Source of the DNA: DATJPR01 sp035506295
GTDB taxonomy: Bacteria > Bacteroidota > Ignavibacteria > UBA10030 > UBA6906
Length of the DNA stretch: 64,000 nucleotides
Direction: 5' to 3'
Assembly (NCBI GenBank): GCA_035506295.1
Contig: DATJPR010000189.1
Location: forward strand, 1 to 64,000
The position numbers were made by a program, and so were the translations under genes. Below are positions 1 through 8,469 of the stretch, piece by piece (within the stretch, counting starts at the first letter, position 1; every line of letters starts with the position of its first letter). The notes below the pieces were generated by a model, which made no database searches, was not told the origin of the DNA, and saw only the letters and a list, made by a program, of their open reading frames with translations.

Positions 1-212
1 ATCCGGTCACGGTGCGTCTCCAGATAGATCTTATCGACTTTCAACTGACTGGAGATTTCGTTCCACACCGGCTGGAGCCACTGCAGGCTGTCCATATGCT
101 GCACCTCGTAGGCGCGGGCGTAGACAGCCACCGCAAAGTTCTTATATCCGCCGGCGTGGGAGCATGCCACGCCGCCGAGGAGAAGTGCAAGGAAGAACGC
201 CCGAGTTTTCAT
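1..212 (-). CDS. Secreted protein, N-terminal fragment
   Basis: Only the first 70 codons lie in the window; the reading frame is open to the left edge. It starts with an ATG at 212 and a clear signal peptide (MKTRAFFLALLLGG, then a Cys at about residue 16 that could be a lipobox). The mature part begins with NFAVAVYAR and contains KVDKIYLETHRD, which resembles the first strand of a TIM-barrel sugar hydrolase, but I cannot name the family. It is divergent from the acetate transporter at 377. The 164 bases between them presumably hold both promoters, though I could not assign clear -35/-10 boxes there. Confidence 0.65.
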   Translation of the reverse strand, partial: MKTRAFFLALLLGGVACSHAGGYKNFAVAVYARAYEVQHMDSLQWLQPVWNEISSQLKVDKIYLETHRDR

Positions 213-376
213 CTCTTAGGTCCAGTTTGGTCCATGTTGAGAACCTTGACAAAGCTATCACCTTGGTTGGAGACATTCAAACCTCTCCCCCCTCTTCCGC
301 ATTCAGGATGCTTGCATTACGCTGGAAAGGTGCTTACGTTTGGCGAATCTGTTCCACGATCGAGGAGGGCACCACG

Positions 377-961
377 ATGAGCGATGCAGCGGTCTACGAA
401 GTCAAAGACACCACGGCCAACCCGGCTCCACTCGGGCTCCTTGCCTTCGGCATGACAACGGTACTCCTGAACCTCCACAACGCCGGCGTCTTCGAGTTCA
501 ATGCCATGATCCTCGGCATGGGGATCTTCTACGGCGGCCTGGCGCAGGTCCTTGCCGGCTACATGGAATGGAAGAAGAAGAACACGTTCGGCCTTGTGGC
601 GTTCGCCTCCTACGGCTTCTTCTGGCTCACACTCGTTGCGTTGCTGGTCCTTCCCAAACTCGGTTGGGGAGACAAAAGTTCGCCCACAGGCATGGCATGG
701 TATCTTGGGATGTGGGGACTCTTCACGCTCCTGATGTTCATCGGGACGCTCAAACTGAACCGAGCCCTTCAGGTCGTGTTTGCGACGTTGACCATCCTCT
801 TCTTCCTTCTCGCCATCGGCGAAGCAACCGGGAGCGCGCAGCTTTCGGTCTTCGCGGGATACGAAGGGATATTCTGCGGGCTGTCGGCAATGTATGCCGC
901 CATCGCTCAAGTTCTGAATGAGGTCTACCAGAGAACGGTGCTGCCGCTCGGCGCAAAGTAG
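377..961 (+). CDS. satP: Acetate/succinate uptake transporter, SatP (YaaH/GPR1/FUN34) family
   Basis: A 194-residue, six-helix membrane protein. The family signature NPAPLGL is at about residues 15-21, just before the first membrane helix, and total length matches E. coli SatP (about 190 residues). The family moves acetate or succinate through the inner membrane, probably with protons. The frame extends upstream to 164, but the ATG at 377 is preferred: it is preceded by a GAGGAGGG ribosome-binding site, and family homology starts there. It converges with the ABC transporter gene, with 22 bases between stops. The upstream region is shared with the divergent secreted-protein gene. Confidence 0.92.
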   Translation: MSDAAVYEVKDTTANPAPLGLLAFGMTTVLLNLHNAGVFEFNAMILGMGIFYGGLAQVLAGYMEWKKKNTFGLVAFASYGFFWLTLVALLVLPKLGWGDKSSPTGMAWYLGMWGLFTLLMFIGTLKLNRALQVVFATLTILFFLLAIGEATGSAQLSVFAGYEGIFCGLSAMYAAIAQVLNEVYQRTVLPLGAK

Positions 962-983
962 TGGGCGGCGTGCCGCCGGCGCT

Positions 984-2729
984 TCAGAGCTGCAGCTGTT
1001 TGAAGCGGTAGAACTCTCCTTTCGCGTGCATGAGCTGATCGTGGGTTCCCGATTCCACGCATGACCCATGCTTCATCACGACAATCCGATCGGCAGTGCG
1101 GATCGTCGAAAGGCGGTGCGCTACGATCAATGTGGTGCGGCCTTTGATCAGCCGCTGGATTGCCTCCTGGATGAGCGACTCGGACACGACGTCGAGCGAT
1201 GAGGTCGCCTCATCCAGGACAATCACGCGCGGATCGCGGATGAGCGCCCGGGCGATCGCGATTCTCTGGCGCTGGCCACCGGACAGCCGCGCGCCATGTT
1301 CTCCGAGCGGCGTGTCAAGCCCTTCGGGCAATCGCGCAACGAATTCGGCGGCGTTCGCAATCTCCAGGATCTCCCAAATCCGTTGATCGCTCACACCCTC
1401 GAGTCCGTACATAATATTCTCGCGCACCGAGCCGGCGAACAACAACGATGACTGCGGGACCACGGCAAGAAACCGGCGGTACTGCCGCAGGTCGAGAGCC
1501 TGCATGTCCGCCCCGTCGAGCAGAATCCTCCCGGCTGTCGGCCTCCGGACGCCGATCACCAGGTTCATCAACGTCGACTTCCCTGAGCCGGACTCCCCCA
1601 CAAACGCCACAGCCTCTCCCGGCCGAATCTCCAGCGAAATGTGCGTCAGCGCTGGTTCGGTCATCCGCTCGTAGGTATACCCCACATCCTCGAAGCGAAA
1701 CTCACCGCTGACGGATGGCACGGGCCGTTTCCCTTCGTTCTGCTCGACCTCGGACGATTCGAGAATCTCGCTGATCGACCTGACCGATTCGAAACCGCGC
1801 GACAGTTCCGGGTAGGAGTTGAGCACGAGATTGACGGCACCGACAATCATCACGAAGTAGCTCTGGAACAAGACGACGTCGCCGATCCCGATGATCTTGC
1901 GGTAAGCGAGGATCGAAGTGAAGATCAGGCACACGAGCATCACGACCTGGAATGACGTCCACGAACTCGCACCGAACACCGCTCCGAGGACCTCGAGGCG
2001 CACGCCTTTGGATTTCACCGTGGCCAGCCGCGAATTCATCTTGGAGACTTCGACCTTTTCTGCTCCGTGCGCCCGCGTAATGGGAATCATCTGGATCATT
2101 TCGACCACGCTCGCCGAGAGCGATTCGATTTCGGAGCGGTACTCCATATTGCGGGCGGCCATTTTCTTCGAAAACAGAAATACAAGGCTCGAGGCCACCG
2201 GCACAGAAATAATATAGAAACCCGCGACGAGCGGCTGTTTCACGACCGTCAGGGAGAAGGCGACGATGATCGTCAGGACCGCCGGGAAAACGGAATTCAT
2301 GAGGTTGCGCGAGAGGATCTCCAGCGTCTCCACATCGCGCAGGATCTTTGTCTGGAGCCTTCCCGACTGATAGCGGTCATGGAACGAGATGGAAAGTTCC
2401 TGGAGCCGCTTGACGATCGAGGATCGAAGCTGCCACTGCATCGTGTTCAATGCGCCGCTGAACACCCGCACATACAACGTGTGCATCGGAATATTCTGGA
2501 TGATGATGACAAAGAAGATTCCGGTCACCAACCAGAGGTCCGAAATCGCATAAGCGCTCGTGTCGCTGATGATGGTGATCATCCGTGCCATGACCACGGG
2601 GAGAATCCACACGGGCGAATGCTTGATCGCGAACAGGAGGATGGAAAGGAGGAGCTTGAGATACTGCCCTTCGTAAATGCGGAGGAAGTTCCGGAGAGCA
2701 CGTCCCTGGGGATTCGCCGTCGGACTCAT
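984..2729 (-). CDS. ABC exporter, fused membrane and ATPase domains
   Basis: A 581-residue half-transporter of the MsbA/bacteriocin-exporter type. Residues about 20-310 form the six-helix membrane domain. The nucleotide-binding domain follows, with Walker A GESGSGKST (378-386), signature LSGGQ (482-486), Walker B VIVLDEATSSLD (about 502-513) and the switch histidine in AHRLSTI (about 538). All catalytic residues look intact, so a homodimer should be active. The substrate is unknown. Its start codon overlaps the stop of the upstream GH42 gene by four bases (ATGA), so the two are translationally coupled, which is unusual for a housekeeping lipid exporter. Confidence 0.9.
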   Translation of the reverse strand: MSPTANPQGRALRNFLRIYEGQYLKLLLSILLFAIKHSPVWILPVVMARMITIISDTSAYAISDLWLVTGIFFVIIIQNIPMHTLYVRVFSGALNTMQWQLRSSIVKRLQELSISFHDRYQSGRLQTKILRDVETLEILSRNLMNSVFPAVLTIIVAFSLTVVKQPLVAGFYIISVPVASSLVFLFSKKMAARNMEYRSEIESLSASVVEMIQMIPITRAHGAEKVEVSKMNSRLATVKSKGVRLEVLGAVFGASSWTSFQVVMLVCLIFTSILAYRKIIGIGDVVLFQSYFVMIVGAVNLVLNSYPELSRGFESVRSISEILESSEVEQNEGKRPVPSVSGEFRFEDVGYTYERMTEPALTHISLEIRPGEAVAFVGESGSGKSTLMNLVIGVRRPTAGRILLDGADMQALDLRQYRRFLAVVPQSSLLFAGSVRENIMYGLEGVSDQRIWEILEIANAAEFVARLPEGLDTPLGEHGARLSGGQRQRIAIARALIRDPRVIVLDEATSSLDVVSESLIQEAIQRLIKGRTTLIVAHRLSTIRTADRIVVMKHGSCVESGTHDQLMHAKGEFYRFKQLQL

Positions 2730-4987
2730 GGCTTCTCCCTGACCTCGAGCACGAGAACTCCGTCCGCCGGGACATCGACATGGAAGGTCGTGGTCCCTCT
2801 GTCATGCGCAAATAGAAGGGATGCATTCGAGAGGATGTCGACGATCTTCACAGGAACAGCCTTGCCGGTGCGAAGTGTGATCGTCCCCGATTTGTCAAAG
2901 GAGTCGTGGTTCAAAAGATAGACGACCTTTGTGTCCCGTGCAGAATGGACTTTCAAATCCAGTCCCCCTTGTCCTTGAATCTCAAACGTCGCTTCGGGCC
3001 ATACCCCGGCGTCGTGCACGAGATCCACGATCGCCCTGCATGCAAGCGTGTCGCGGTTTCCATAGCAGCTCCCCCCGAGGGGAATCGCACTCAGAATGGC
3101 TCTGCCTTCGCCATAGGGATGAATGATGACCGCAGGAGCGCCATCGTCGACAAATCGTCCCGAGACCTCCACATCCTCCGTCGGTACGAGGTCATCCCGG
3201 AAGAACCTCCCTTCAACAACATACGTTGATGTGTCGGACAACGAATTCATCCTCACCGGGAAGAAACCGTTTTTCCCATCCCAATCTTTACGCCGCGCGC
3301 CGAACACTTCGTCCAATCCTGCGCCGGGACTCCTGCGGTAGGCAACATCGAATTCGTCAATGGTGGCACTCCGCGCGTCCGCAACGAGCCGGCCTCCCCG
3401 GCGAACATATTCCTTGAGCATTTCCGCGACCCCCCGTCGAACGACGACCTGGAATGGGAGGAAAAGAATGCGATAGCGTTCAAGCTGGTCGAGCGTTACC
3501 CCGCGATCCATGCGCACGAGGTCGACGGGGATATTTTCCTCATACAGCGCTTTAAACAACCCTGCGTTGCTCTCATACATGAAGTTCGTTGTCAACGGCT
3601 CCACCGTCTGCTCGAGGGTTTTCAGCAGTCCGACCATGTCCATGAGGATTGCCACGCGCGGTGTATCCAGTCTGGCCTGGAACAGGATGTCGCCGTGCTC
3701 TTTCAGCACGCGGCCGATTTCCTTCACGGCCTCGCCGCGTGGAGCGAGTTCACCTTCGAGCGTGGTCAGCCCTCGACCCAGCGATTGCCGGCCCCGTCTG
3801 AACGGCTCCCACTTCCAGAAAATGATCCCTTTGCAGTCGTTGGAGAATGCCGTCCACACCAGTGCGTTCATCGCCTTCTTGTCAAGGTATCCGTTCAGAG
3901 CGAAGCCGTTCTGCGCGAATGTATACATCTCCGTGAGAATGTAGTTCTTTGGCCCCGACGCGCAGCGGATCGTATTCAGTGCGAGATTCTGGAGCCACGC
4001 CGGGCACGGGAGGAGGTTGTGCGTGCGTTCCCAGCCGTCCGGATAGTAGGAGACACCGTTGATATCGTTGAACTCTGTGAATACCCAGTTATCGGTTGCA
4101 TACCATCCGAACTTGCTGAAGTCTGCCCACGGCGTCCCCACAGGGTTGGCGTTCACCGGGTGCACGGTGTCGTACATGCGAAGCGTCGACCGCAAGCGCC
4201 CCAGCAATGATCCATCCAGCTCGTTACGGAAGAGCGCCCAGTCGATCTGCGGCATCGACGAATGCCAGTTGTCGGTGAGAAACGGCGACACCTCATCCCA
4301 CGCGTGATATGCGTCTCCCCAGACCGTGCCCAGCCTCTCGATTGTCCCGTACTTTTCTCTGAGCCATTTTCTGAATGCCTCCACCGTTCGGTCCGATGTC
4401 GCATGATAGTGAGGCTCGTTCCAGAGATTGTAGAAACTGAGGGCCGGGCTCTTCCCATAACGCGTCGCCACAGCCTTGATATACGACTCGAGGAGAGGAG
4501 AGACTTTGGGATCCACAAAATCGACGTTGTCCCGATTGTTCTTCTCACCGTTGTTCAGGTTGTAGGCGTCCCAGAGACCGTCGATATCCTTGAATTTCCA
4601 CGGCGGAAAATAGTAACTGCACTGCTCTTCTTTCAGGAGAATCGGAACGAAATGGAGGTCCGCCTCTTCGATCTTCCTGATCAAGTAGTCCGTCCGCGTC
4701 CAGCGCAGTTCCTGCTTCCCGGGATCCCACTGACTCATCGGAAAGATCATGATCTGGTCGAGATTCGCATCCCTGATTGCAGCGATATCCTTGTCGACTT
4801 GTTGAAAGAACTCCTGGTCGGTTGGATATTCCTCGTGAAAAACATTGTAGACTGTTCCCCAGATCATGTGGTGCTGTATCTGAGCTGGTGCTTCCGCGGC
4901 AAAAAACGGGAGCACAACGATGAGTGCGAGCGTCACACTATGCGGGCAATGCCGGGGCAAGTTCGTCTCTCCTGAGGAGGTGCGCAT
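2726..4987 (-). CDS. Secreted glycoside hydrolase family 42 beta-galactosidase
   Basis: A 753-residue protein with an N-terminal signal sequence (hydrophobic stretch at about residues 17-36, ending AEAPAQ). The GH42 TIM barrel carries the acid/base glutamate in NLWNEPHY (Asn190-Glu191) and the probable nucleophile in NYILTEMYTF (about Glu353). The C-terminal half, with RILFLPFQVVVRRGVAEML and later VVEGRFFRDDLVPTEDVEV, matches the trimerisation and beta-sandwich domains of GH42 enzymes. It probably releases beta-linked galactose, or a related sugar, in the periplasm or outside. The start ATG at 4987 is the first in frame and gives a complete signal peptide. It leads a two-gene unit with the ABC exporter and is divergent from the oxidoreductase operon at 5127. 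Confidence 0.88.
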   Translation of the reverse strand: MRTSSGETNLPRHCPHSVTLALIVVLPFFAAEAPAQIQHHMIWGTVYNVFHEEYPTDQEFFQQVDKDIAAIRDANLDQIMIFPMSQWDPGKQELRWTRTDYLIRKIEEADLHFVPILLKEEQCSYYFPPWKFKDIDGLWDAYNLNNGEKNNRDNVDFVDPKVSPLLESYIKAVATRYGKSPALSFYNLWNEPHYHATSDRTVEAFRKWLREKYGTIERLGTVWGDAYHAWDEVSPFLTDNWHSSMPQIDWALFRNELDGSLLGRLRSTLRMYDTVHPVNANPVGTPWADFSKFGWYATDNWVFTEFNDINGVSYYPDGWERTHNLLPCPAWLQNLALNTIRCASGPKNYILTEMYTFAQNGFALNGYLDKKAMNALVWTAFSNDCKGIIFWKWEPFRRGRQSLGRGLTTLEGELAPRGEAVKEIGRVLKEHGDILFQARLDTPRVAILMDMVGLLKTLEQTVEPLTTNFMYESNAGLFKALYEENIPVDLVRMDRGVTLDQLERYRILFLPFQVVVRRGVAEMLKEYVRRGGRLVADARSATIDEFDVAYRRSPGAGLDEVFGARRKDWDGKNGFFPVRMNSLSDTSTYVVEGRFFRDDLVPTEDVEVSGRFVDDGAPAVIIHPYGEGRAILSAIPLGGSCYGNRDTLACRAIVDLVHDAGVWPEATFEIQGQGGLDLKVHSARDTKVVYLLNHDSFDKSGTITLRTGKAVPVKIVDILSNASLLFAHDRGTTTFHVDVPADGVLVLEVREKP

Positions 4988-5072
4988 CGAATACTACGAG
5001 ATGGGACCTTCACATTCAACCGGCAATTCGACGAAGCGGCGACGAAAAACTTTCTTCCTGGAGAAGGAACGC

Positions 5073-5101
5073 TTGCAAAGACAGTTTGCCGTCTTTATCT
5101 T
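5073..5101 (+). promoter_or_regulatory. Candidate sigma-70-type promoter for the oxidoreductase operon
   Basis: TTGCAA (5073-5078) and TATCTT (5096-5101) are separated by 17 bases, 25 bases ahead of the ATG at 5127. The spacer lies in a short inverted repeat (AAAGAC ... GTCTTT). The match is moderate and was made by eye only. Confidence 0.35.
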
Positions 5102-5126
5102 CAAGACGACTTCGAGGCATAGAACC

Positions 5127-5705
5127 ATGGATGACAGCAGCAAATACTCGCGGCGAGAGTTCCTCACCATAGCGGCACTGGGCGCAGGTTCCCTGACACT
5201 TGCCGGCAGCGGCCTGAGCATGTTGGAAGGATGCGCAAGTCCCGGCGGCACCGACAGGAACTTTCTCACCGACCCTGAATACCGGTTGATGGAAGCGATC
5301 GCGGAACAGATCATTCCCACCGATGAATGGCCGGGAGGGCGCGATGCAGGAGTGGCGAATTTCATCGACATCCAGCTTGCCGGCCCCTACAAGCGATTTC
5401 AGAGCGTCTATCGAAAAGGGTTGAAAGCAATCGAGGACTCCTGCGTCCAGAGCCACGGAGGAAAGTTCGAGGATCTGTCCTGGGATACCCAGACGAACTT
5501 TCTCCAGGACATGGAGGCGGGACGATTGAGCGGCGATGTTTGGGCTAACGGATTTGCCCCCAGATTTTTTGAGCTGCTTCGTTCACATTCCCTGCAAGGG
5601 TACTACGGAAGCCCGAGGCACGGTGGAAACAAGAACTTCGTGAGCTATAGGATGATGGGACTTGACGAAATCCAAACCGTCGGACAGAACCGCTATGGGG
5701 CATGA
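5127..5705 (+). CDS. Gluconate 2-dehydrogenase subunit 3-like protein, Tat-exported
   Basis: A 192-residue protein with a twin-arginine signal: SRREFL at about residues 8-13, followed by a hydrophobic stretch and a possible lipobox Cys (SMLEGC). The remainder, with LMEAIAEQIIPTDEWPG and ANFIDIQLAGPY, is typical of the small gamma subunit (gluconate_2-dh3) of membrane-bound flavin dehydrogenases. This subunit escorts the GMC partner through the Tat system. The frame is open further upstream, but the ATG at 5127 places the twin arginine near the N terminus as expected. The GMC subunit starts three bases after its stop. Confidence 0.88.
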   Translation: MDDSSKYSRREFLTIAALGAGSLTLAGSGLSMLEGCASPGGTDRNFLTDPEYRLMEAIAEQIIPTDEWPGGRDAGVANFIDIQLAGPYKRFQSVYRKGLKAIEDSCVQSHGGKFEDLSWDTQTNFLQDMEAGRLSGDVWANGFAPRFFELLRSHSLQGYYGSPRHGGNKNFVSYRMMGLDEIQTVGQNRYGA

Positions 5706-5708
5706 CCT

Positions 5709-7364
5709 ATGAGCAACTCTCACGTGAATGCCATTGTGGTGGGAGCGGGGGCGGGCGGCGGTGTTGTCGCGAAAGAACTGAGCGAAGCCGGGATGTCTGT
5801 TGTCCTCTTCGAGCGCGGAGATTGGGTTCCCTTTGAAGCGCACGATACGGACGAGCTCGTCTCACAACGGACGACAGTCTTGGGAAACGCTTTCGGACCC
5901 GACGACGAACACTATCGACGGGTCGTCGTCAACGCCGACGGATCGACGGTTACGGTGTTGCCCAGCGAGAACGATTACAACAATGTCGCCGCTTGTGTCG
6001 GCTCCGGCACGGTCAGCTACGGGGCGATGGCATGGAGATTCATGGCCGAGGATTTCCGTATGAAATCCATCTATGGGACGGTCGAAGGGTCCACGCTCGA
6101 TGACTGGCCGATCTCTTATGACGACCTCGAACCGTGTTATGAGAAAGCCGAATGGGAAATCGGCGTCGCAGGTGATGCGGGTGGAAACCCGTTTGCGGCC
6201 CCTCGCCGGAAGCCCTATCCGATGCCGCCATTCGCGTACAACAAGGAAGCGAAGATGCTGGAAACGGCGATGGATGGGATGGGATTGCATCCGTTTCCGA
6301 TACCCATGCTGAGGAATTCCGTCCCTTTCAACGATCGACCCGCGTGCGTTCGCCGACGTTCGTGCTGTGGCTTCGCCTGCCCGCTCAATGCAAAATCGGG
6401 GACACACAATACGGTCATCCCCAAAGCCCTGTCGACAGGCAATTGCGAACTTCGGACGAACTGCGTCGTGAGCGAAATTACGGTGACCGACTCGGGACGA
6501 CCCAACGGCGTCATCTACTTCGATCGCGACAATCACAAGCAGTCGCAGACAGCAGATGTCATCGTCGTCGCCGCCTCGGCAACGGAATCTGCAAGACTCC
6601 TGCTGAATTCGACATCGAAGTTCTTCCCCTCCGGTGTCGGCAATCGCCACGATTGGGTCGGCCGGAATTTCCAGGGACATGCCTATACGGGCGCGTTCGG
6701 ACTTTTTGAGGAAGACATCTTCGATGATGTCGGCCCGGGGGCGTCGATCGCCATAAGCGATTTCAGCCATCACAACGCTGGGATCATCGGCGGGGGAATT
6801 CTGGCGAACGAATTCACGCGTCTTCCCTATTTCTTTACCGCCATCCGCCCACCCGGCTCTCCCACGTGGGGCAAAGCACACAAGGCATTTCAACGGAAGT
6901 ACTTCCGAAGGAACGTCCAGGTCGTTGGGCCGATCCAGGAGATGCCGGTGTTCGACTCCCGCGTCCAGGTCGACCCCTCGGTGCGGGATTTCTGGGGGAT
7001 ACCTGTCGTCCGCCTCTCTGGGACCCGTCATCCAAGAGATTTCGAAGGCTGCAAGTTCCTCTCAGGCAAGGCCGAGGACATCCTGAAGGCTGCGGGTGCA
7101 GCGATCACCTGGCAGAGTGTTGGCGGTCGGGGCCTGAGCGGCGGACAGCACCAAGCAGGGACGTGCAGAATGGGGAACGACCCGCTGACGTCGGTCACCG
7201 ACAAGTACGGGCGCGTTCATGAGACGCCCAACGTATTCGTGGCGGACGCAAGTCTCCATGTCACCAACGGCGGCTTCAACCCCGCGCTCACCATCATGGC
7301 GTTGGGCTATTGGGTGGGTGGACATATTGCGAAGGAATGGAAGGGAGGGAACCGGTTTGCCTAG
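5709..7364 (+). CDS. GMC-family flavoprotein oxidoreductase, large dehydrogenase subunit
   Basis: A 551-residue FAD enzyme. The dinucleotide-binding motif VVGAGAGGGVVAKEL is at residues 10-24, with VVLFERG closing the second strand. The C terminus has the GMC hallmark HQAGTCRMG, then NVFVADASLH and NGGFNPALTI, which carry the catalytic His and Asn. The sequence matches the large subunit of gluconate/2-keto-gluconate/sorbitol-type dehydrogenases. It oxidises a sugar or sugar-acid hydroxyl and hands electrons to a cytochrome; the substrate cannot be read from sequence. It has no signal of its own and presumably travels with the Tat-signal small subunit encoded just upstream. The multiheme cytochrome follows after 30 bases. 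Confidence 0.9.
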   Translation: MSNSHVNAIVVGAGAGGGVVAKELSEAGMSVVLFERGDWVPFEAHDTDELVSQRTTVLGNAFGPDDEHYRRVVVNADGSTVTVLPSENDYNNVAACVGSGTVSYGAMAWRFMAEDFRMKSIYGTVEGSTLDDWPISYDDLEPCYEKAEWEIGVAGDAGGNPFAAPRRKPYPMPPFAYNKEAKMLETAMDGMGLHPFPIPMLRNSVPFNDRPACVRRRSCCGFACPLNAKSGTHNTVIPKALSTGNCELRTNCVVSEITVTDSGRPNGVIYFDRDNHKQSQTADVIVVAASATESARLLLNSTSKFFPSGVGNRHDWVGRNFQGHAYTGAFGLFEEDIFDDVGPGASIAISDFSHHNAGIIGGGILANEFTRLPYFFTAIRPPGSPTWGKAHKAFQRKYFRRNVQVVGPIQEMPVFDSRVQVDPSVRDFWGIPVVRLSGTRHPRDFEGCKFLSGKAEDILKAAGAAITWQSVGGRGLSGGQHQAGTCRMGNDPLTSVTDKYGRVHETPNVFVADASLHVTNGGFNPALTIMALGYWVGGHIAKEWKGGNRFA

Positions 7365-7394
7365 TCAACGCACCGATCGGAGCTCTCAACAGGC

Positions 7395-8468
7395 ATGCTC
7401 ATGAAATCTCCCCGCAGATTGTTGAATCGCATCGTAGTCATCGGAGGCTCCCTCCTCCTCGTGTTGGCCGGACTTGATGTGGTGTGGGACACCGCTTCGC
7501 CGCAAACGACGTGTGCGTCCTGCCACGAGATCGAAAGCTCATCGGCGGTCTGGGCGATGAGCGGCCACCGATCGTTCGGCTGCAAGGAGTGCCACGGCAC
7601 GGCGTTCAGCAACGGGCTCCATAGCGTTCTTGAGAAAGGAAGCATGGTGGTCCACCACTTCACCGGCACCGCAGAGCAGGACGTGCGCCTCGACGAATCC
7701 CAGGTCGTGGAGATGATGGACAACTGCAAGAGGTGTCACGGCATGGAATACGCCAAATGGACGTCCGGCGGTCACTCCGCGACCTATGCGGCGATCTTTC
7801 TCAACGAAAAGCATAACGCCCGGGAGCAGCCGAACGCCGATTGCTTGCGGTGTCATGGGATGTATTTCGAGGGGACCATTCAGGACCTCGTTACGCCGGT
7901 CAGCACCAAAGGCCCATGGACGATCAAAACTCCCGGCGAGGCCCCGCGCCCTGCCATCCCTTGCCTCTCCTGCCACCAGATCCATCGACGGGGAACGCCC
8001 GCTGTAGCCCCGGACTATGCCGATCCCAAGAAGATTTTCTACGCGACGCCTACCGATTCGACGAACGTGCTCTATTACTATCGCTACGAAAAGACCAGCA
8101 TCGAAGTGTCAGCGCTACCGGTGGTGACCGTTTACGACGGAGGAAAGGCAGTGAAGGGATCGACGGATCCACGGGAACGGGTCTGCTTGCAGTGTCACGC
8201 GCCGAACGCGTTTCATGCGGCGGGGACGGACGACGACAGAACACCACGCGGTGTGCATGAGGGGATCAGTTGCCTGGCATGCCACGACAGCCATAGCAAC
8301 AGCGCGCGGCAGAGCTGCATCCGGTGCCACCCGGCGATTTCCAACTGCGGTTTGGATGTGACGAAGATGAATACGACGTTTGCCGACGGTAAGAGTCCGC
8401 ACAATATCCATTTTGTGCGGTGCGAGGATTGCCACACGAAGGGGGTCCCGCCCAGGAAACGCCGGTAA
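7395..8468 (+). CDS. Membrane-anchored nine-heme cytochrome c
   Basis: A 357-residue protein with one N-terminal membrane helix (about residues 12-31) followed by nine CxxCH heme c motifs: CASCH (40-44), CKECH (63-67), CKRCH, CLRCH, CLSCH, CLQCH, CLACH, CIRCH and CEDCH. The anchor plus closely spaced first motifs resemble NapC/NrfH or tetraheme-type quinol-linked cytochromes. In classical gluconate dehydrogenase the third subunit is a three-heme cytochrome of a different type, so this looks like a replacement electron acceptor. Two candidate ATGs lie at 7395 and 7401; I keep the first. It is the last gene of the operon and converges with the sensor kinase, with a single base between the stops. 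Confidence 0.9.
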   Translation: MLMKSPRRLLNRIVVIGGSLLLVLAGLDVVWDTASPQTTCASCHEIESSSAVWAMSGHRSFGCKECHGTAFSNGLHSVLEKGSMVVHHFTGTAEQDVRLDESQVVEMMDNCKRCHGMEYAKWTSGGHSATYAAIFLNEKHNAREQPNADCLRCHGMYFEGTIQDLVTPVSTKGPWTIKTPGEAPRPAIPCLSCHQIHRRGTPAVAPDYADPKKIFYATPTDSTNVLYYYRYEKTSIEVSALPVVTVYDGGKAVKGSTDPRERVCLQCHAPNAFHAAGTDDDRTPRGVHEGISCLACHDSHSNSARQSCIRCHPAISNCGLDVTKMNTTFADGKSPHNIHFVRCEDCHTKGVPPRKRR

Positions 8469-8469
8469 T

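Noticed and set aside
164..376. 71-codon N-terminal extension of the acetate transporter
   Set aside because: It overlaps the divergent gene's start region, and the NPAPLGL family N terminus begins after the ATG at 377, which has its own ribosome-binding site.
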